The position numbers and the translations under genes were made by a program. 64,000 nucleotides of DNA, taken from Adiantum capillus-veneris. Taxonomy: Eukaryota > Streptophyta > Polypodiopsida > Polypodiales > Pteridaceae. The stretch spans positions 32,754,558 to 32,818,557 of the forward strand of contig CM043946.1 of NCBI GenBank assembly GCA_014529385.2, in the 5' to 3' direction. Below the pieces are notes generated by a model. The model worked only from the letters and a program-made list of their open reading frames with translations, had not been told where the DNA came from and searched no databases. Below are positions 34,661 through 45,018 of this stretch, one piece after another (position 1 is the first letter of the stretch; each line of letters starts with the position of its first letter).

Positions 34661-35591
34661 CAAGATACAAAGTGCCACTAAAGTAGCAAAAAATCCTCTT
34701 GACTGCCTGCCAATGCTTAGACCCTGGACTATGCATAAATCTGCTGACCTGTGAGACTGCACACTGAATATCCGGCCTCGTGTTGCATACATAAATGAGG
34801 CAGCCAACAAATTGGTAAAGAGTGACATCAGTAGGATCACCACCATCATGTAGACTCAACTTCAAACCTGTCTCCATGGGAGTTGCAATAGGTTTAAAAT
34901 CCTCAAGTCCAAACTTACATAGCAATGAGGCTCTATGTAACTTTTCTAACATAAGGCAATACCACCATCACATTGCTTAAACTGTATGCCCAAGTAATGA
35001 TGCAACAGCCCCAAATCTTTTATCTTGAAAGTAGCATTCAAATCATCCTTAAATTCAGAAATATGTGCGTCATTGGGACCAGTGATCAGCAAATCATCCA
35101 CATAAAACAACAATGAGAAGTACATCGCCCTCATGCTTGACATACAATGTGCTTTTTGTTGGACTGTTACAAAAGCCTCATTTGAACAAATGAGTGTTTT
35201 CTTTCTCATACCAAGCACAAGGAGATTGCTTCAACCCATACAAAGCCTTCTTACATCTGCACACTTTGTCCTCTTGTTGTTTCTTGACAAAACCGCGAGG
35301 CTGCATTACATAGACTTCCTCAAAAATGTCACCATTCAAGAAAGCAGTAAAAATATCAGATTGATGTACATCCCAACCAAAATGAGCTTCCAATCCACAT
35401 AGAAAATGAACAATAGTCATACGACAAGTGGGAGCAAAATTTTCTTTATAATCTATGCCTTTGTGTTGCGCATAGCCTTTTGCAACAAGTGAGCCTTATG
35501 ATGATCAACCTTACCATCCGGCTTGCGTTTCAACTTGTAAACCCACTTTGTACCAATGGCATTTTTTCCAGGAGGCAAATCGCATAAAGTC
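34661..35591 (-). pseudogene. Copia-type reverse transcriptase, 3' part
   Basis: On the minus strand, from the edge of the solo LTR, the sequence reads C-D-L-P-P-G-K-N-A-I-G-T-K-W-V-Y-K-L-K, the classic copia fingers motif. It continues with D-V-x-x-S-D-I-x-x-A-F-L-N-G and V-Y-V-M-Q-P-R-G-F, then K-A-L-Y-G-L-K-Q-S-P-x-A-W-Y. After a shift comes L-L-F-Y-V-D-D-L-L-I-T-G with both catalytic Asp residues, then L-G-L-L-H-H-Y-L-G-I-Q-F. The last part has T-R-P-D-I and F-M-H-S-P-G-S-K-H-W. RNase H is missing. Two frameshifts and one TAG make it inactive. It continues, across the solo LTR, the gene at 37204. Confidence 0.85.
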
Positions 35592-37203
35592 TGTAATGGA
35601 ATTGGCCTATTTAACTTGAGAGTAGCGGAAATTAATGAGAGTACTTTTGAGAAATAACTTTGTGAGCATAACGGTTGAACATAATTGAAGATAGAAACAT
35701 AATCATAGCAATTAGTTAACTTGGCATGAACAATACTTTTGCAAGAGAGAGAATTTAGAGAACATGACAACAGTTGAGGACTGGATTTATGTGGAGCCGG
35801 TCCCCCCTCCAATAGGCATTTGTATTATGATTTCTCCCATTAAGAGTGACTTGTTACAATACAGTCTTTGTGTTCCTTGTGACCTAGGTGATGCAATGAA
35901 GATGGAAAGCTTTATGCATCACAAACATAACATAAACTTGAAGAAATCTTTAGCTATCCCAAGCCTCAGTCCCAAGACCTGAAACACCTTCGAAGGTGGA
36001 GAGAGCTAGCAGGGAATGAGGGTAGGGAAGAGGAAGAAGAAACATTTCGTAGGAGAAAGAATTAGTTCCTCACTTATCATAACTCTTGTTGCTAGCATAC
36101 ATAATAGCATAGTAATGAAGAAGAAGGAGATGGAAAGCTTAATCATTGAAGCATGGCTCTTGGTTGGATTTGCACTCCATAGCCAAGAGTGTTGGTGTAG
36201 GCTCTCAACCTCTACTTGCTTGGAAAGGGAGCTCTTGCACTTTGCATAGCACACAATGAGAGTGTTTGTGAGTGTGTGTGGGTGAGTATACCCCCTAAGC
36301 AACCCCCTAGCTTTCTTGGGTCGACCCCCCCCTTGTAGCTCATGCTTGAAGCTCATTGGACCCCTCCAGGCCTAGCCAATCATAAGCAGGAGGCATTACA
36401 AGCAGTAGGGGTAGCCTTGAGACAAGTGTCCCCATTTCCCCTTTGAGAGAGAGGGCTGGATAAATGCTAAATCAATTAATTAAATCTCCTAAATTACTAT
36501 TGGACCCCTTGGGTGGCCAACCAATAGGCTTTAGGCATCTCATGAAGGTAACATAGGTAGGGTCCTGACATGTGTCCATGCTGCCTCTTCAAGCTTGGGC
36601 CTTCCTTGTGTGTGAGTTTGTGTTCTCTCTCTATCCCCTAGGAAAAGGGATCGCCCCCCCTCTTGTAGGGATACTTTTGACTTTTGGTGCTCAAGCATCT
36701 TAGTCATCAAGCATGACAATGCACTTGAACTAGGGGTGTTCCCACAAGCATCTCAGGCAAGCATGTCAAAGCACCTCGAGCACCTTAATCAAGTAGCAAG
36801 TCAAGCACCTCAAGCATGTAGCAGGTCAAGCACCTCAAGCACCTTAATCAAGCACCTCAAGCATGACAAGCACCTCAAGCACGACAAGCACCTCAAGCAC
36901 AACAAGCACCTCGAGCTTGGGCCGGGTTCCCGCCTCAAGCTTACCTAAGGTCAAAGGACTTTTACACACATTATTGGAGGTCTTCAATGAAGCTAACCCT
37001 AAGGTCTTATGCTCCATTGGTTAGCCTTGCTCTTTGATAGACCATCTCTCATTTGGCCCCCTTTACCATTGGCCCCGTGTTGAGATAGATCTATAAGCAC
37101 ATATCTATATCTTAACACTTGTTCCCGTTTATTCTCCCACATTAAGTGATCAATTTAATATGAGAAAATCATTTGGGTTGGTTAGATATTAGATTTTATG
37201 ACA
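35592..37203 (-). mobile_element. Solo LTR (TGTCATAA family), 1612 bp
   Basis: Its ends are TG...CA (minus strand TGTCATAAAA at 37203, CCATTACA at 35592). Target duplication AAGTC lies at 35587-35591 and 37204-37208. The insertion lies in a copia reverse transcriptase, between the codons for N-D-T-W-T-L and C-D-L-P-P-G, and the frame reads on across the gap. There is no internal region, so the element has been reduced by LTR-LTR recombination. The relative at 32465-34240 has the opposite orientation. Inside is a 15-bp-period minisatellite. Confidence 0.92.
36735..36925 (+). repeat. Minisatellite of CAAGCACCT type
   Basis: About 12 imperfect copies of a 12-18-bp unit based on CAAGCACCTCAAGCA. 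The last four copies (36845-36910) are almost regular with a 15-18-bp period. It is absent from the corresponding part of the LTR at 32465. Confidence 0.8.
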
Positions 37204-38646
37204 AAGTCCATGTGTCATTTTCTATAAGTGCATCATATTCTGATTGCATGGCAGCCATCCAATTTTCTAAATTATGTGGCTCATAAAAAGATAGGGGTTC
37301 CTCTATATCACATAAGCTAGAAACAACCAAAGCATAACAATCTGATGCATAAGAGGCATGTCGAGAACCTGAACGAGTACGACTAGACAAAGGTGCTTCC
37401 AATTTACTGTCACGCAAAGTGTGCACCAACCATTTTTGCATACCTCTAGCGTGCTTATTTTCAGCCCTTTCCTCATCAAGTACATCATGTACATCTGCAT
37501 TAGTAATAGGCTGATCTATAACATTTTCAAAAACCCCCATAGGCTGTACATTTGTCTCATTTGAATTTACATTCGAACTTTCACTGAACAGAGGCAATAA
37601 ACTGTCATAAATGTCATGTGAGCGTACAATACTATCTTTAGTACATGACAGCAAAGGCTAAATAGAATTCCACAAACACAACATCATGTGAGACCAAAAT
37701 ACACTTTGTTTGTGGATGGTACAACCTGTAGCCTTTGCTTTCAGCAATATAACCAAGAAAAAAACAGTTGACAGCCTTATCATCCAATTTTCTATACTGC
37801 ACTTGTGGCACTAAACCATAAGCCAAACAACCAAAAACATGCAAGTGCTCAATAGATGACTTTCTATAATGCCATGCTTCATATGGAGTCATAGACTACA
37901 ATGCTTTTGTAGGACACCTGCTAAGTACATACATGGCACACATGACACCTGCTAAGTACACTTTGTTTGTGGATGGTACAACCTGTAGCCTTTGCTTTCA
38001 ACAATATAACCAAGAAAAATACAGGTGATAGCCTTATCATCCAATTTTCTATGCTGCACTTGTGGCACTAAACCATAAGCCAAACAACCAAAAACATGCA
38101 AGTGCTCAATAGATGACTTTCTATCATGCCATGCTTCATATGAAGTCATAGACTACAACGCTTTTGTAGGACACCTGCTAAGTACATACATGGCACACAT
38201 GACAGCCTCAAGCCAAAACAAATGTGGTAAAGCTTGACTCTTGACCATAGATCATGCCATTTTTGTAAGACTTGTTTTTCCTCTCAGCAACACCATTTTT
38301 CTGAGGTGTATATGGCATTGGTGTTTTATCCCACGACTAGCCAAAAATGCATTAAATTCATGAGACATTTACTACCCCCCTCGATCAGAACTGAGGGTGC
38401 CCATAGTACATTTCGAGACATTTTCATCCATAGCAAGAAATAGCTTGAAGCACATAAACACTTCGGACTTAGCTTTCAATGGATATATACATGCATGCCT
38501 AGAGTAGTCATCAATGAAAGTCACGAAGTACAAGTAATTTCCCAAGGATGGAGTTTGCATAATCCCATAAACATCACTATGCACAAGCTGCAATCTGCAT
38601 GTAGCACAAACTGACCCCTCCTTTGGAAACTTAGCACGCTAAAGCT
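37204..38646 (-). pseudogene. Copia-type integrase and start of reverse transcriptase
   Basis: Reading the minus strand from 38640: a Cys-containing linker, then L-V-H-S-D-V-Y-G and Y-F-V-T-F-I-D-D-Y-S-R (integrase core, first Asp present), then L-x-S-D-R-G-G (second Asp). Next comes N-G-V-A-E-R-K-N with the catalytic Glu, and then T-P-Y-E-A-W, H-L-H-V-F-G-C-L-A-Y and F-L-G-Y. A 152-codon frame (37654-37196) covers the linker R-T-R-S-G-S-R and ends with the reverse transcriptase start, N-W-M-A-A-M-Q-S-E-Y-D-A-L. The gene is broken by stops, by a 257-bp tandem duplication and by the solo LTR. Confidence 0.85.
37702..38215 (-). repeat. Tandem duplication of 257 bp inside copia integrase
   Basis: Copies 37702-37958 and 37959-38215 differ at about ten positions. 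Both encode T-x-Y-E-A-W-H-x-R-K-S-S-I-E-H-L-H. A 14-bp CACCTGCTAAGTAC word at the junction suggests microhomology or slippage. The duplication shifts the frame and inactivates the gene. Confidence 0.9.
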
Positions 38647-39265
38647 GGTTGATCCAGAAAAGAAATTATTGGTCATCCTTAAGACAACTTGTCTCAAGAC
38701 ACCTCTGATTCTTTGGAATATTTCACTACATGTGATGAGTAATGATGGCTATTCAACCATGAATGAGTCGGTTGCTCCCATATACGATGTGTTTTTACCC
38801 TTTACATGCGTATGTTTGTTGATACTTCTTACAATACCGTTTTTATCCTATGGGAACCGCTCGGTTGTATGGGAAATTGGTTTTAGCATATGGACGCCCC
38901 GAACTTTAAGTGGTGGGTTTCCACCCTAGATTATGAATAAAGAAGAGTTCCATTCTTTTCGCCCATGTATAGGTGTGCTTGAGACAAGTGGAGTACGGGT
39001 CAGTGTTATCAAAGAAATATTATAAGTGATCGTACCTTGTCTTAAGTTTAAAGATATATGTTTGCTAAAAGATTGTTTTTAGCTGATTTTTAAAACTTTT
39101 TTTAGCAAAATAAATGTATGAGAAATCTAAAAAGAAAACCATTATTTGAAATGTTAAAAGAATGTGGTAGTAACTAGGAAACAAAGAATCAGGTGTGAGT
39201 ACGGGATGGTAAGTGGGGATTGACTAAGGTTATCAATCATGGACGGGTGGACCTAATTAGTTAGG
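38647..39265 (+). repeat. Family X 5' LTR, left fragment
   Basis: It matches 51770-52375 over its whole length (shared TTGGTC(A/G)TCCTTAAGACA, CTTGTCTCAAGA, GCTTGAGAC words). It begins abruptly at about 38647 inside the copia integrase, so the 5' 1.4 kb of this LTR is missing. It is interrupted at 39265 by the 39266-45018 insertion and resumes at 45019. A 65-70-residue hydrophobic frame is shared with the other copy, but I do not assign it a function. Confidence 0.85.
39218..39265 (+). promoter_or_regulatory. Conserved double hairpin, family X copy A
   Basis: Hairpin 1 is GATTGA / TCAATC (39218-39237), hairpin 2 CCTAA-TTAG-TTAGG (39252-39265). An outer stem GGGTGGA (39245-39251) would pair with TCCATCCC (45030-45037) across the later insertion. 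The target site duplicated by that insertion is the 3' arm of hairpin 2. Confidence 0.6.
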
Positions 39266-39699
39266 TGTGAGGTCCCCAATCCCGAGAAGATTGGGACGAC
39301 TTGATAGATGGCCTTCCTCTATTCTCCTTTTCCATTGACGACACCGTACTTTGTTTCCATAAAGTAGAGATACAAGTAACAGAAGAGAGGAAGTCCTCTA
39401 TCTATCGTTTACGTGGTTATAAGGGTCATACGCCACAAGCCAGGTCAATAAATCTAGGATTCTAATGAAGTTGTTTCCTAACATAAAGATGAAATCCCAT
39501 TGACATATTTAAAATCCATAAACAACGCCTTTTTCTCCACGTTTAAGAGGAATGGCCGCCATCTATAAACCATAAATATGATATGAGACTTAGTTTAAAC
39601 TAACTAATAATCTTATCAGCATGTAGATTTGGGACATCTTGACTCTTGGCACAATGAGTCTTTAATTTCACTTCTCTCAATAAGAGGGAGTGGAGAGTT

Positions 39700-39749
39700 T
39701 CTCGACTAATCGAGACCACCCATCCTTGACTGGTAACCCTGAGCCAGCC
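39700..39749 (-). promoter_or_regulatory. Conserved double hairpin, 3' LTR copy
   Basis: On the minus strand, GGCTGG / CCAGTC (39749-39728) and TCTCGA-TTAG-TCGAGA (39715-39700). The same as at 43311-43359 with small loop differences. Confidence 0.6.
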
Positions 39750-39954
39750 CCCACTTTCCACCCCACGCTCACACTTTTTAACTTGTTTTCTAATTACTAC
39801 CACACTGTTTCACATACACAAACAATATTCTTTTCTTAATTCTAGGCAGCACAGGTTCTTTCATCCAGCCCTTCAAACAATACCAATACAATTTAAACAA
39901 AAGGTATACTGAAGACAGCCCTATATTTCAACAAAAACAACTTTTCCAATTTCT

Positions 39955-40335
39955 TATGAGTTTGCCGCTACCCGTGGACTTCCTCTGTCTAACCAACAGA
40001 GCCTTTGCAAAGGATTTATTCGCTGACCGCAAATTACGCAATCTTCCCATCTCGCTAGCCGTGAGACATCTTGCTTACCGCCAGGCATCCCACTACCCGC
40101 GAGGCATCTTGCTAACTGCCAAGTCTCCCGCTACCCGTGAGGCATCTTGCTAACCGCCTAGCATCCCGCTACCTGCAAGGCATCCCACTAATTGTGAGAC
40201 ATCTTGCTAACCTCCAGGCATCCCGCTACCCACGACGCATCCCCGCTAATTGTGAGGAACAAAAGAGAGTTGATAACCTCATCTTAATCTCCGCTAACCG
40301 CGGAATCATCTCGCTACGCGCGAGAAACAAAAGAT
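39955..40335 (+). repeat. Minisatellite of about 19/38 bp in 3' LTR
   Basis: Alternating units of GGCATCTTGCTAACCGCC and GGCATCCCGCTACCCGCG type, each about 19 bp, at least ten units. GC-rich relative to its surroundings. Confidence 0.85.
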
Positions 40336-41474
40336 ATCCTTTCAACAATTTTTCTCTTTAAACGATTCTTCAAACATCATCAACCAATTCTTCATATCAA
40401 TCAATAACCATTTATCAAACAATAACAATTTGTTAAGCAATAATAATTCAATAAATGGTGACAATTTATCAAACAGTTCTTTCACTAATCTATGAAACAT
40501 ATGCTTGTTTCTTGTCATAGAATATCGTTTCTTAAACGGTTTAAGGGATCCCTATGCTTAGCTTCTCAAGTCATCATGAATAGCAATGCACAATTATAAG
40601 TTTGTCTTACCGGATTAGCGACATGTTTGATTACCTCTCGTGTTTGAGGTTGGACGGCTTCGACTTCTTCCGCAACCAATACCTTCACTTAAGCAACATT
40701 TGGAGTAGTTGATGTCTTCCTTTGCACCTTCCTTGGAGGTGGACGACATGAGCGTCTTTAGAGCTTCAAGTCACTCCCTTCGGGGCCATCATATCGATGT
40801 AGAGAAGAGGGAAAGAGAGAAGAAAACTCCAGAATTCCAAGGGCAACACGACGATGGTAGAGAAAGACTTGGAGATGGAGATGGTTTGAAGGTAAGAGCT
40901 TGATGGAGAGAAGTTGAGGGAGAGAAGGTAACTCCAACATCAAAGCAAGAGAACTTCCGCTTCTGAGAGTGTGTGTTTGTCACCTGAAAGTGAGGGGAGA
41001 GGGGTCTTTATCTAAGCTCTCAAGGCCAGCTAAGAATAAAGGGATAAGTTTGCGTACGTTCGCGGCTCCCCAAAATATTTTTTAATTTTTAAAATTTTAA
41101 ATTTTAAATTTTTTTTGCGGACATAGATTATGATGCTCGATTTTGGTTCTCCAATTTTAAAAGAAACTTTGGCTCAAAGAGAAGAACTCTAAACTTAACT
41201 CCCTCTTCTTTCTTTCCTAAAAATACTCCTCCTTTCCTAAAATTGCTCTCTCTTTTCTAAAGGGTCAACTTTTATCATTAGATACAATCTTGAGGCGTAA
41301 GTTTCCCATCAACCTATAGTTTTCAAGTGAATAAGGATCATAATTTATAGTTCAAGAGTCCAATTTTTTATCCGATCGTTCCGTTGGAACGCTTTAAGAC
41401 TTAACAAAATGTGAACCGTAAATATTTGCAAAGTAAATGAAATACATTTATTAAAAAATGTTGGGTACATTACA

Positions 41475-41723
41475 ATCTTACCAACTTAGGGATTTGAGAT
41501 GTCCTCATCTCGAGAAAAAGTGAGGATACTCCTACTCTAATTACTAGCGACCATCATTATGTCTAAAAGGGTGATGCCCTTAATCTGCTTCACTTGTGAC
41601 TAGTGTTGCTCCATTAGCCAATCATGAACAAGAGTTTTGATAATATCCCAACTCTCTACATTCAAAGCATCAAACATTCAAGCGTCAAAAATCTTGCGCA
41701 TTAGTGGCATAAGCTCTCTGTGG
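41475..41723 (-). other. Segment between gag and 3' LTR
   Basis: It has no recognised domain. A minus-strand frame, with two stops, reads M-F-D-A-L-N-V-E-S-W-D-I-I-K-T-L-V-H-D-W and could be a captured fragment. The polypurine tract is weak (AGTTGGTAAGA just before the LTR). Confidence 0.4.
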
Positions 41724-42368
41724 CTAACTGTCTTCGAAGTAATGATTCCGTTCAATTCTTCTTGTAATCCCTTGTTCCTTCATCAAAGGTTTAGCTCGTA
41801 CTAAATCATCTTGTACTGTGGTAGGCTTCAGGGCTTCCAATTGCGAGCTAACTGGTTCTCTTAAACCTTGACAAAAGCGAGCTATCAGCTGCTCTATGGT
41901 CATTGATAGTGCATAACATCTAAGCCTTACAAACTTTGAGTAGTACTCTTCCAAGGATAATCTGTATTGTTTCAAGCTAAAGAAGTCATTTATCTTTATC
42001 ACTTCATGGGCAGGAGGTAAATATCTTTCCTTCACTGCTTGCTTAATTTCCCTCCAACTCTGGGAGTTCTCCAACACTCCCATGTCACGACAATGTTGTT
42101 TCCACCATAATTTCGCTTCATCAGAGAGGTGCAACATCCCTAGCATCGCTTGGTTTGCAGGTGTGGTCCTTGCAGCAGAGAAGTATTCATCCATAGCTTC
42201 GATCCATACTTCTGCATCTCTCTCAATATCATCACCCTCTCTTTTAAAAGAAGGTGGTTGCATTTGTTTGAGCAACAACTTCTTCTCCCGAATCTCTGTA
42301 TAGATAGCATCGTTCTGAGAGTTTTTCAACGTAGAAGTGATTTGAGGATTCCCCTGAGTGTACATCAA
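41724..42368 (-). CDS. Ty3-type Gag of the 39266-45018 element
   Basis: 214 residues, uninterrupted. It contains R-D-A-E-V-W-I-E-A-M-D-E-Y-F, L-H-L-S-D-E-A-K-L-W-W-K-Q-H, W-R-E-I-K-Q-A-V-K-E-R-Y-L-P-P, E-E-Y-Y-S-K-F and R-F-C-Q-G-L-R-E-P-V. This is the plant Ty3 capsid domain. Family X has the same motifs at 46330 and 53660. The zinc knuckle expected downstream is missing; a stop follows E-D-S. Codons before residue 4 overlap a plausible splice acceptor (ACACTCAG, plus 42357-42364), so the real protein may start with the exon at 44178-44357. The product would form particles. The lack of stops in a gag-only element suggests recent activity. Confidence 0.88.
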   Translation of the reverse strand: MMYTQGNPQITSTLKNSQNDAIYTEIREKKLLLKQMQPPSFKREGDDIERDAEVWIEAMDEYFSAARTTPANQAMLGMLHLSDEAKLWWKQHCRDMGVLENSQSWREIKQAVKERYLPPAHEVIKINDFFSLKQYRLSLEEYYSKFVRLRCYALSMTIEQLIARFCQGLREPVSSQLEALKPTTVQDDLVRAKPLMKEQGITRRIERNHYFEDS

Positions 42369-42429
42369 TGTTTATAATAACTCAAATCAATAGGGTATTT
42401 TTTCCAAACTTGGACTTATCCAGTCCACT

Positions 42430-42650
42430 AACAGCTCAATCATATGACTTAGCCAATCATTACTTATCCAATTCATTAAATATCAATCACAGACTTAACC
42501 AGTCTTGACTTAACTAATCTATCAAAACTTAGTCACATGACTTAACCAGTCATGACTTATCCAATCCGTCAAAACTTAATCATGTGACTTAACCAGTCAT
42601 AAGTATCTCAATCACATGACTTAACCAGTCAAATAATTTCTTTGTAGAAA
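42430..42650 (-). repeat. Short tandem repeats in the 5' leader
   Basis: Five or six imperfect copies of a 'catgacttaaccagtcat' type unit, 30-50 bp apart, between the primer site and gag. Confidence 0.7.
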
Positions 42651-42860
42651 AACAACTCAATCTTCTAATCATAAGTCATCAAAATATTATATAGGGGTCT
42701 ACAAAAGATCTCTCCATGAGAAAACATAATAGAGGTTTCAACCATAACTATGATATACGTCAATCGACATAGCATAATATCTCTACAAGTCCAGTAATGG
42801 GTATAGAAAACCATACACATGAGGAAGCTTGAAGTAGTCAATTTAATCTCTTTAACCTAG

Positions 42861-42872
42861 GCTCTGATACCA
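42861..42872 (-). promoter_or_regulatory. Primer-binding site, initiator tRNA-Met
   Basis: Element-strand TGGTATCAGAGC, extending as CTAGGTT, which also resembles the tRNA. Two bases from the LTR end. Confidence 0.93.
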
Positions 42873-43310
42873 ATTGTGAGGTCCCCAACCCCGAGAAGAT
42901 TGGGGAGACTTGATAGATGGCCTTCCTTTATTCTCCTTTTCCATTGACGACACCCTACTCTGTTTCCACAAAGTAGAGATACGAGCAACAGAAGAGAGGA
43001 AGTCCTCTATCCATCGTTTACATGGTTATAAGGGTCATAAGCCACAAGCCAGGTTGATAAATCTAGGATTCTAATGAATCTGTTTCCTAACATAAAAGTG
43101 AAATCCCATTGACATATTTAGAATCCATAAACAATGCCTTTTTCCCCACATTTAAGAGGCACGGCCGCCATCCATAAACCATAAATATGATATGAGACTT
43201 AGTTTAAACTAACTAGTAATCTTATGGGCATGTAGATTTGGGACATCTTGACTCCTAGCACAATGAGTCTCTAATTTCACTTCTCTGAATATAAGAGGGA
43301 GTGGAGAGTT

Positions 43311-43359
43311 TCTCGACTAATCGAGACCACCCATCCTTGACTGGCAACCTGAGCCAGCC
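43311..43359 (-). promoter_or_regulatory. Conserved double hairpin, 5' LTR copy
   Basis: Hairpin 1 is GGCTGG / CCAGTC (plus 43359-43339) and hairpin 2 is TCTCGA-TTAG-TCGAGA (plus 43326-43311). An outer stem, GGGTGG with CCACTCCC (plus 43332-43327 and 43305-43298), encloses hairpin 2. It lies downstream of the predicted splice donor. Confidence 0.6.
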
Positions 43360-43564
43360 CCCACTTTTCATCCCACACTCATACTTTTTAACTTGTTTTC
43401 TAATTACTACCACATTGTTTCACATACACAAACAGTATTCTTTTTTTAATTCCAAGCATAGGTTCTTTCATCCAGCCCTCCAAACAATACCAAAACAATT
43501 CAAACAAAAGGTCTAATGAAGACAGCCCTATATTTCAACAAAAACAACTTTTATAATTTCTTAT

Positions 43565-43890
43565 GAGTTTGCCGCTACTCATGGACTTTCTCTCTCTAAC
43601 CAACAGAGCCTTTGCAAAGGATTTATTCGTTGACCGCAAATTGTGCAACCTTCCCATCTCGCTAACCGTGAGGCATCTTGCTAACCGCCAGGCATCCCGC
43701 TACCCGCGAGGCATCATGCTAACCGCCAGGCATCCCGCTACCCACAAGACATTCCGCTAACCGTGAGGCATCTTGCTAACTGCTAGGCATCCCGCTACCC
43801 GTGAGGCACCCCGTTAACAGCAAGGAACAAAAGAGAGTCGATAACCTCAGCTTAATCTCCGCTAACCGCGGAATCACCTCGCTACATGCG
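43565..43890 (+). repeat. Minisatellite of about 19/38 bp in 5' LTR
   Basis: The same array as 39955-40335, with different unit order and fewer units, so the copies have diverged by unit gain or loss since insertion. Confidence 0.85.
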
Positions 43891-44177
43891 AGAAACAAAA
43901 GATATTCTTTCAACAATTCTTCTCTTTAAATGATTCTTTAAAAATGATCAACCAATTTTTCATATCAATCAGTAACCATTTATCAAACAATAACAATTTG
44001 TTAAGCAATAACAATTCAACAAACAGTGATAATTTATCAAACAGTTCTTTCACTAATCTATGAACCATGTGCTTGTTTCTTGTGATAGATTCACGTTTCT
44101 TGGACTGTTTAAGGGTTCCCTATGCTTAGCTTCCCAAGTCATCATGAATAGAAATGCAAAATTAAAGTTTGTCTTAC

Positions 44178-44357
44178 CGAATTAGCGACATGTTCAATTA
44201 CCTCCCGTGTTTGAGTCTGGATGGCTTCGACTTCTTCCGCAACCAATACCTCCACTTGAGAAACATTTGGAGTAGTTGATGTCTTCCTTTGCACCTTCCT
44301 TGGAGGTGGAGCGACATGAGCGTTCTTCGAGCTTCGAGTCACTCGCTTCGGGGCCAT
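44178..44357 (-). CDS. Predicted short gag exon inside the LTR
   Basis: Sixty codons from ATG at 44357 to a GTAAGAC splice donor (plus 44177-44171). The peptide is basic at the start (M-A-P-K-R-V-T-R-S-S-K-N), then acidic and helical (E-V-E-A-I-Q-T-Q-T-R-E-V), typical of the N-terminus of plant Ty3 Gag. It ends in phase 0. The gag frame at 42368 can be entered in phase 0 at an AG (ACACTCAG). The intron would be about 1.8 kb and would remove the rest of the LTR and the primer site. The same arrangement is seen in LTR C (61982-62104). Splicing is inferred from sequence only. Confidence 0.5.
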
Positions 44358-44574
44358 CGTATCGATGTAGAGAAGAGGAAAAGAGAGAAGACAACTCCAG
44401 AATTCCAAGGGCAACACGACGATGGTAGAGCAAGACTTGGAGATGGAGATGGCTTGAAGGTAAGAGCTTGAGGGAGATAAGTTGAGGGAGAGAAGGTAAC
44501 TCCAACTTCAAAGCAAAAGAGCTTCCGCTTCTAAGAGTGTGTGTTTGTCCCCTGAAAGTGAGGGGAGAGGGGTC

Positions 44575-44582
44575 TTTATATA
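44575..44582 (-). promoter_or_regulatory. TATA box of 5' LTR
   Basis: Minus-strand TATATAAA, about 440 bp into the LTR and about 220 bp upstream of the ATG of the exon. Confidence 0.65.
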
Positions 44583-45018
44583 GTCTCTCAAGGCCAGCTA
44601 AGAATAGAGGGATAAGTTTGCGTACGTTCGCTGCTCCCCAAATGTTTTTAAATTCTTTTTTTGCGGACACGGATTTCGATGCACGTTTTTTATTCTCCAA
44701 TTTTAGAAGAAACTTGGGCTCCAAGACAAGAACTCTAAACTTAACTCCCTCTTCTTTCTTTCCTAAAAATACTCTTCCTTTCCTAAATTTCTCTCTCTTT
44801 CCGAAAGGGTCAACTCTTATCATTAGATACAATCTTGAGGCTTAAGTTTCCCATCAACCTATAGTTTCAAGTGAATAAGGATCATAAATCATAGTTCAAG
44901 TGTCCGATTTTTTATCCGATCGTTCCGTTGGAATGCTTTAAGACTTAACAAAATGTGAACCTTAAATATTTGCAAAGTAAATGAAATAATTTTATTGAAA
45001 AATATAGGGTACATTACA

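Larger units (their letters stand above)
39266..41474 (-). repeat. 3' LTR of gag-only Ty3 element
   Basis: 2209 bp, collinear with 42875-45018. It contains the minisatellite at 39955-40335 and the double hairpin at 39700-39749. Confidence 0.93.
39266..45018 (-). mobile_element. Complete gag-only LTR retrotransposon with 2.1-kb LTRs
   Basis: A 5753-bp element. LTRs 39266-41474 and 42875-45018 begin TGTAATGTACCC and end GGGACCTCACA on the minus strand. Target duplication TTAGG lies at 39261-39265 and 45019-45023. The primer site TGGTATCAGAGCC starts two bases from the 5' LTR (42872). The 1.4-kb interior holds one Ty3-type gag frame and no pol, so it resembles the LARD class apart from keeping gag. 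Its Gag resembles that of family X, the element it is inserted into. The LTRs share a 3' module with family X and LTR C. The LTR pair differs by roughly 5 per cent by eye. Confidence 0.95.
42875..45018 (-). repeat. 5' LTR of gag-only Ty3 element
   Basis: 2144 bp. Going down the minus strand: TATATAAA box (plus 44575-44582), leader, short coding exon (44357-44178), splice donor, minisatellite (43565-43890), double hairpin (43311-43359), LTR end. Confidence 0.93.

Noticed and set aside
44194-44832. 212-codon minus-strand frame in the 5' LTR
   Set aside because: It overlaps TATA box, leader and the better-supported exon in another frame, and has low-complexity Leu/Ser/His composition; no such frame is kept in the sister LTR.
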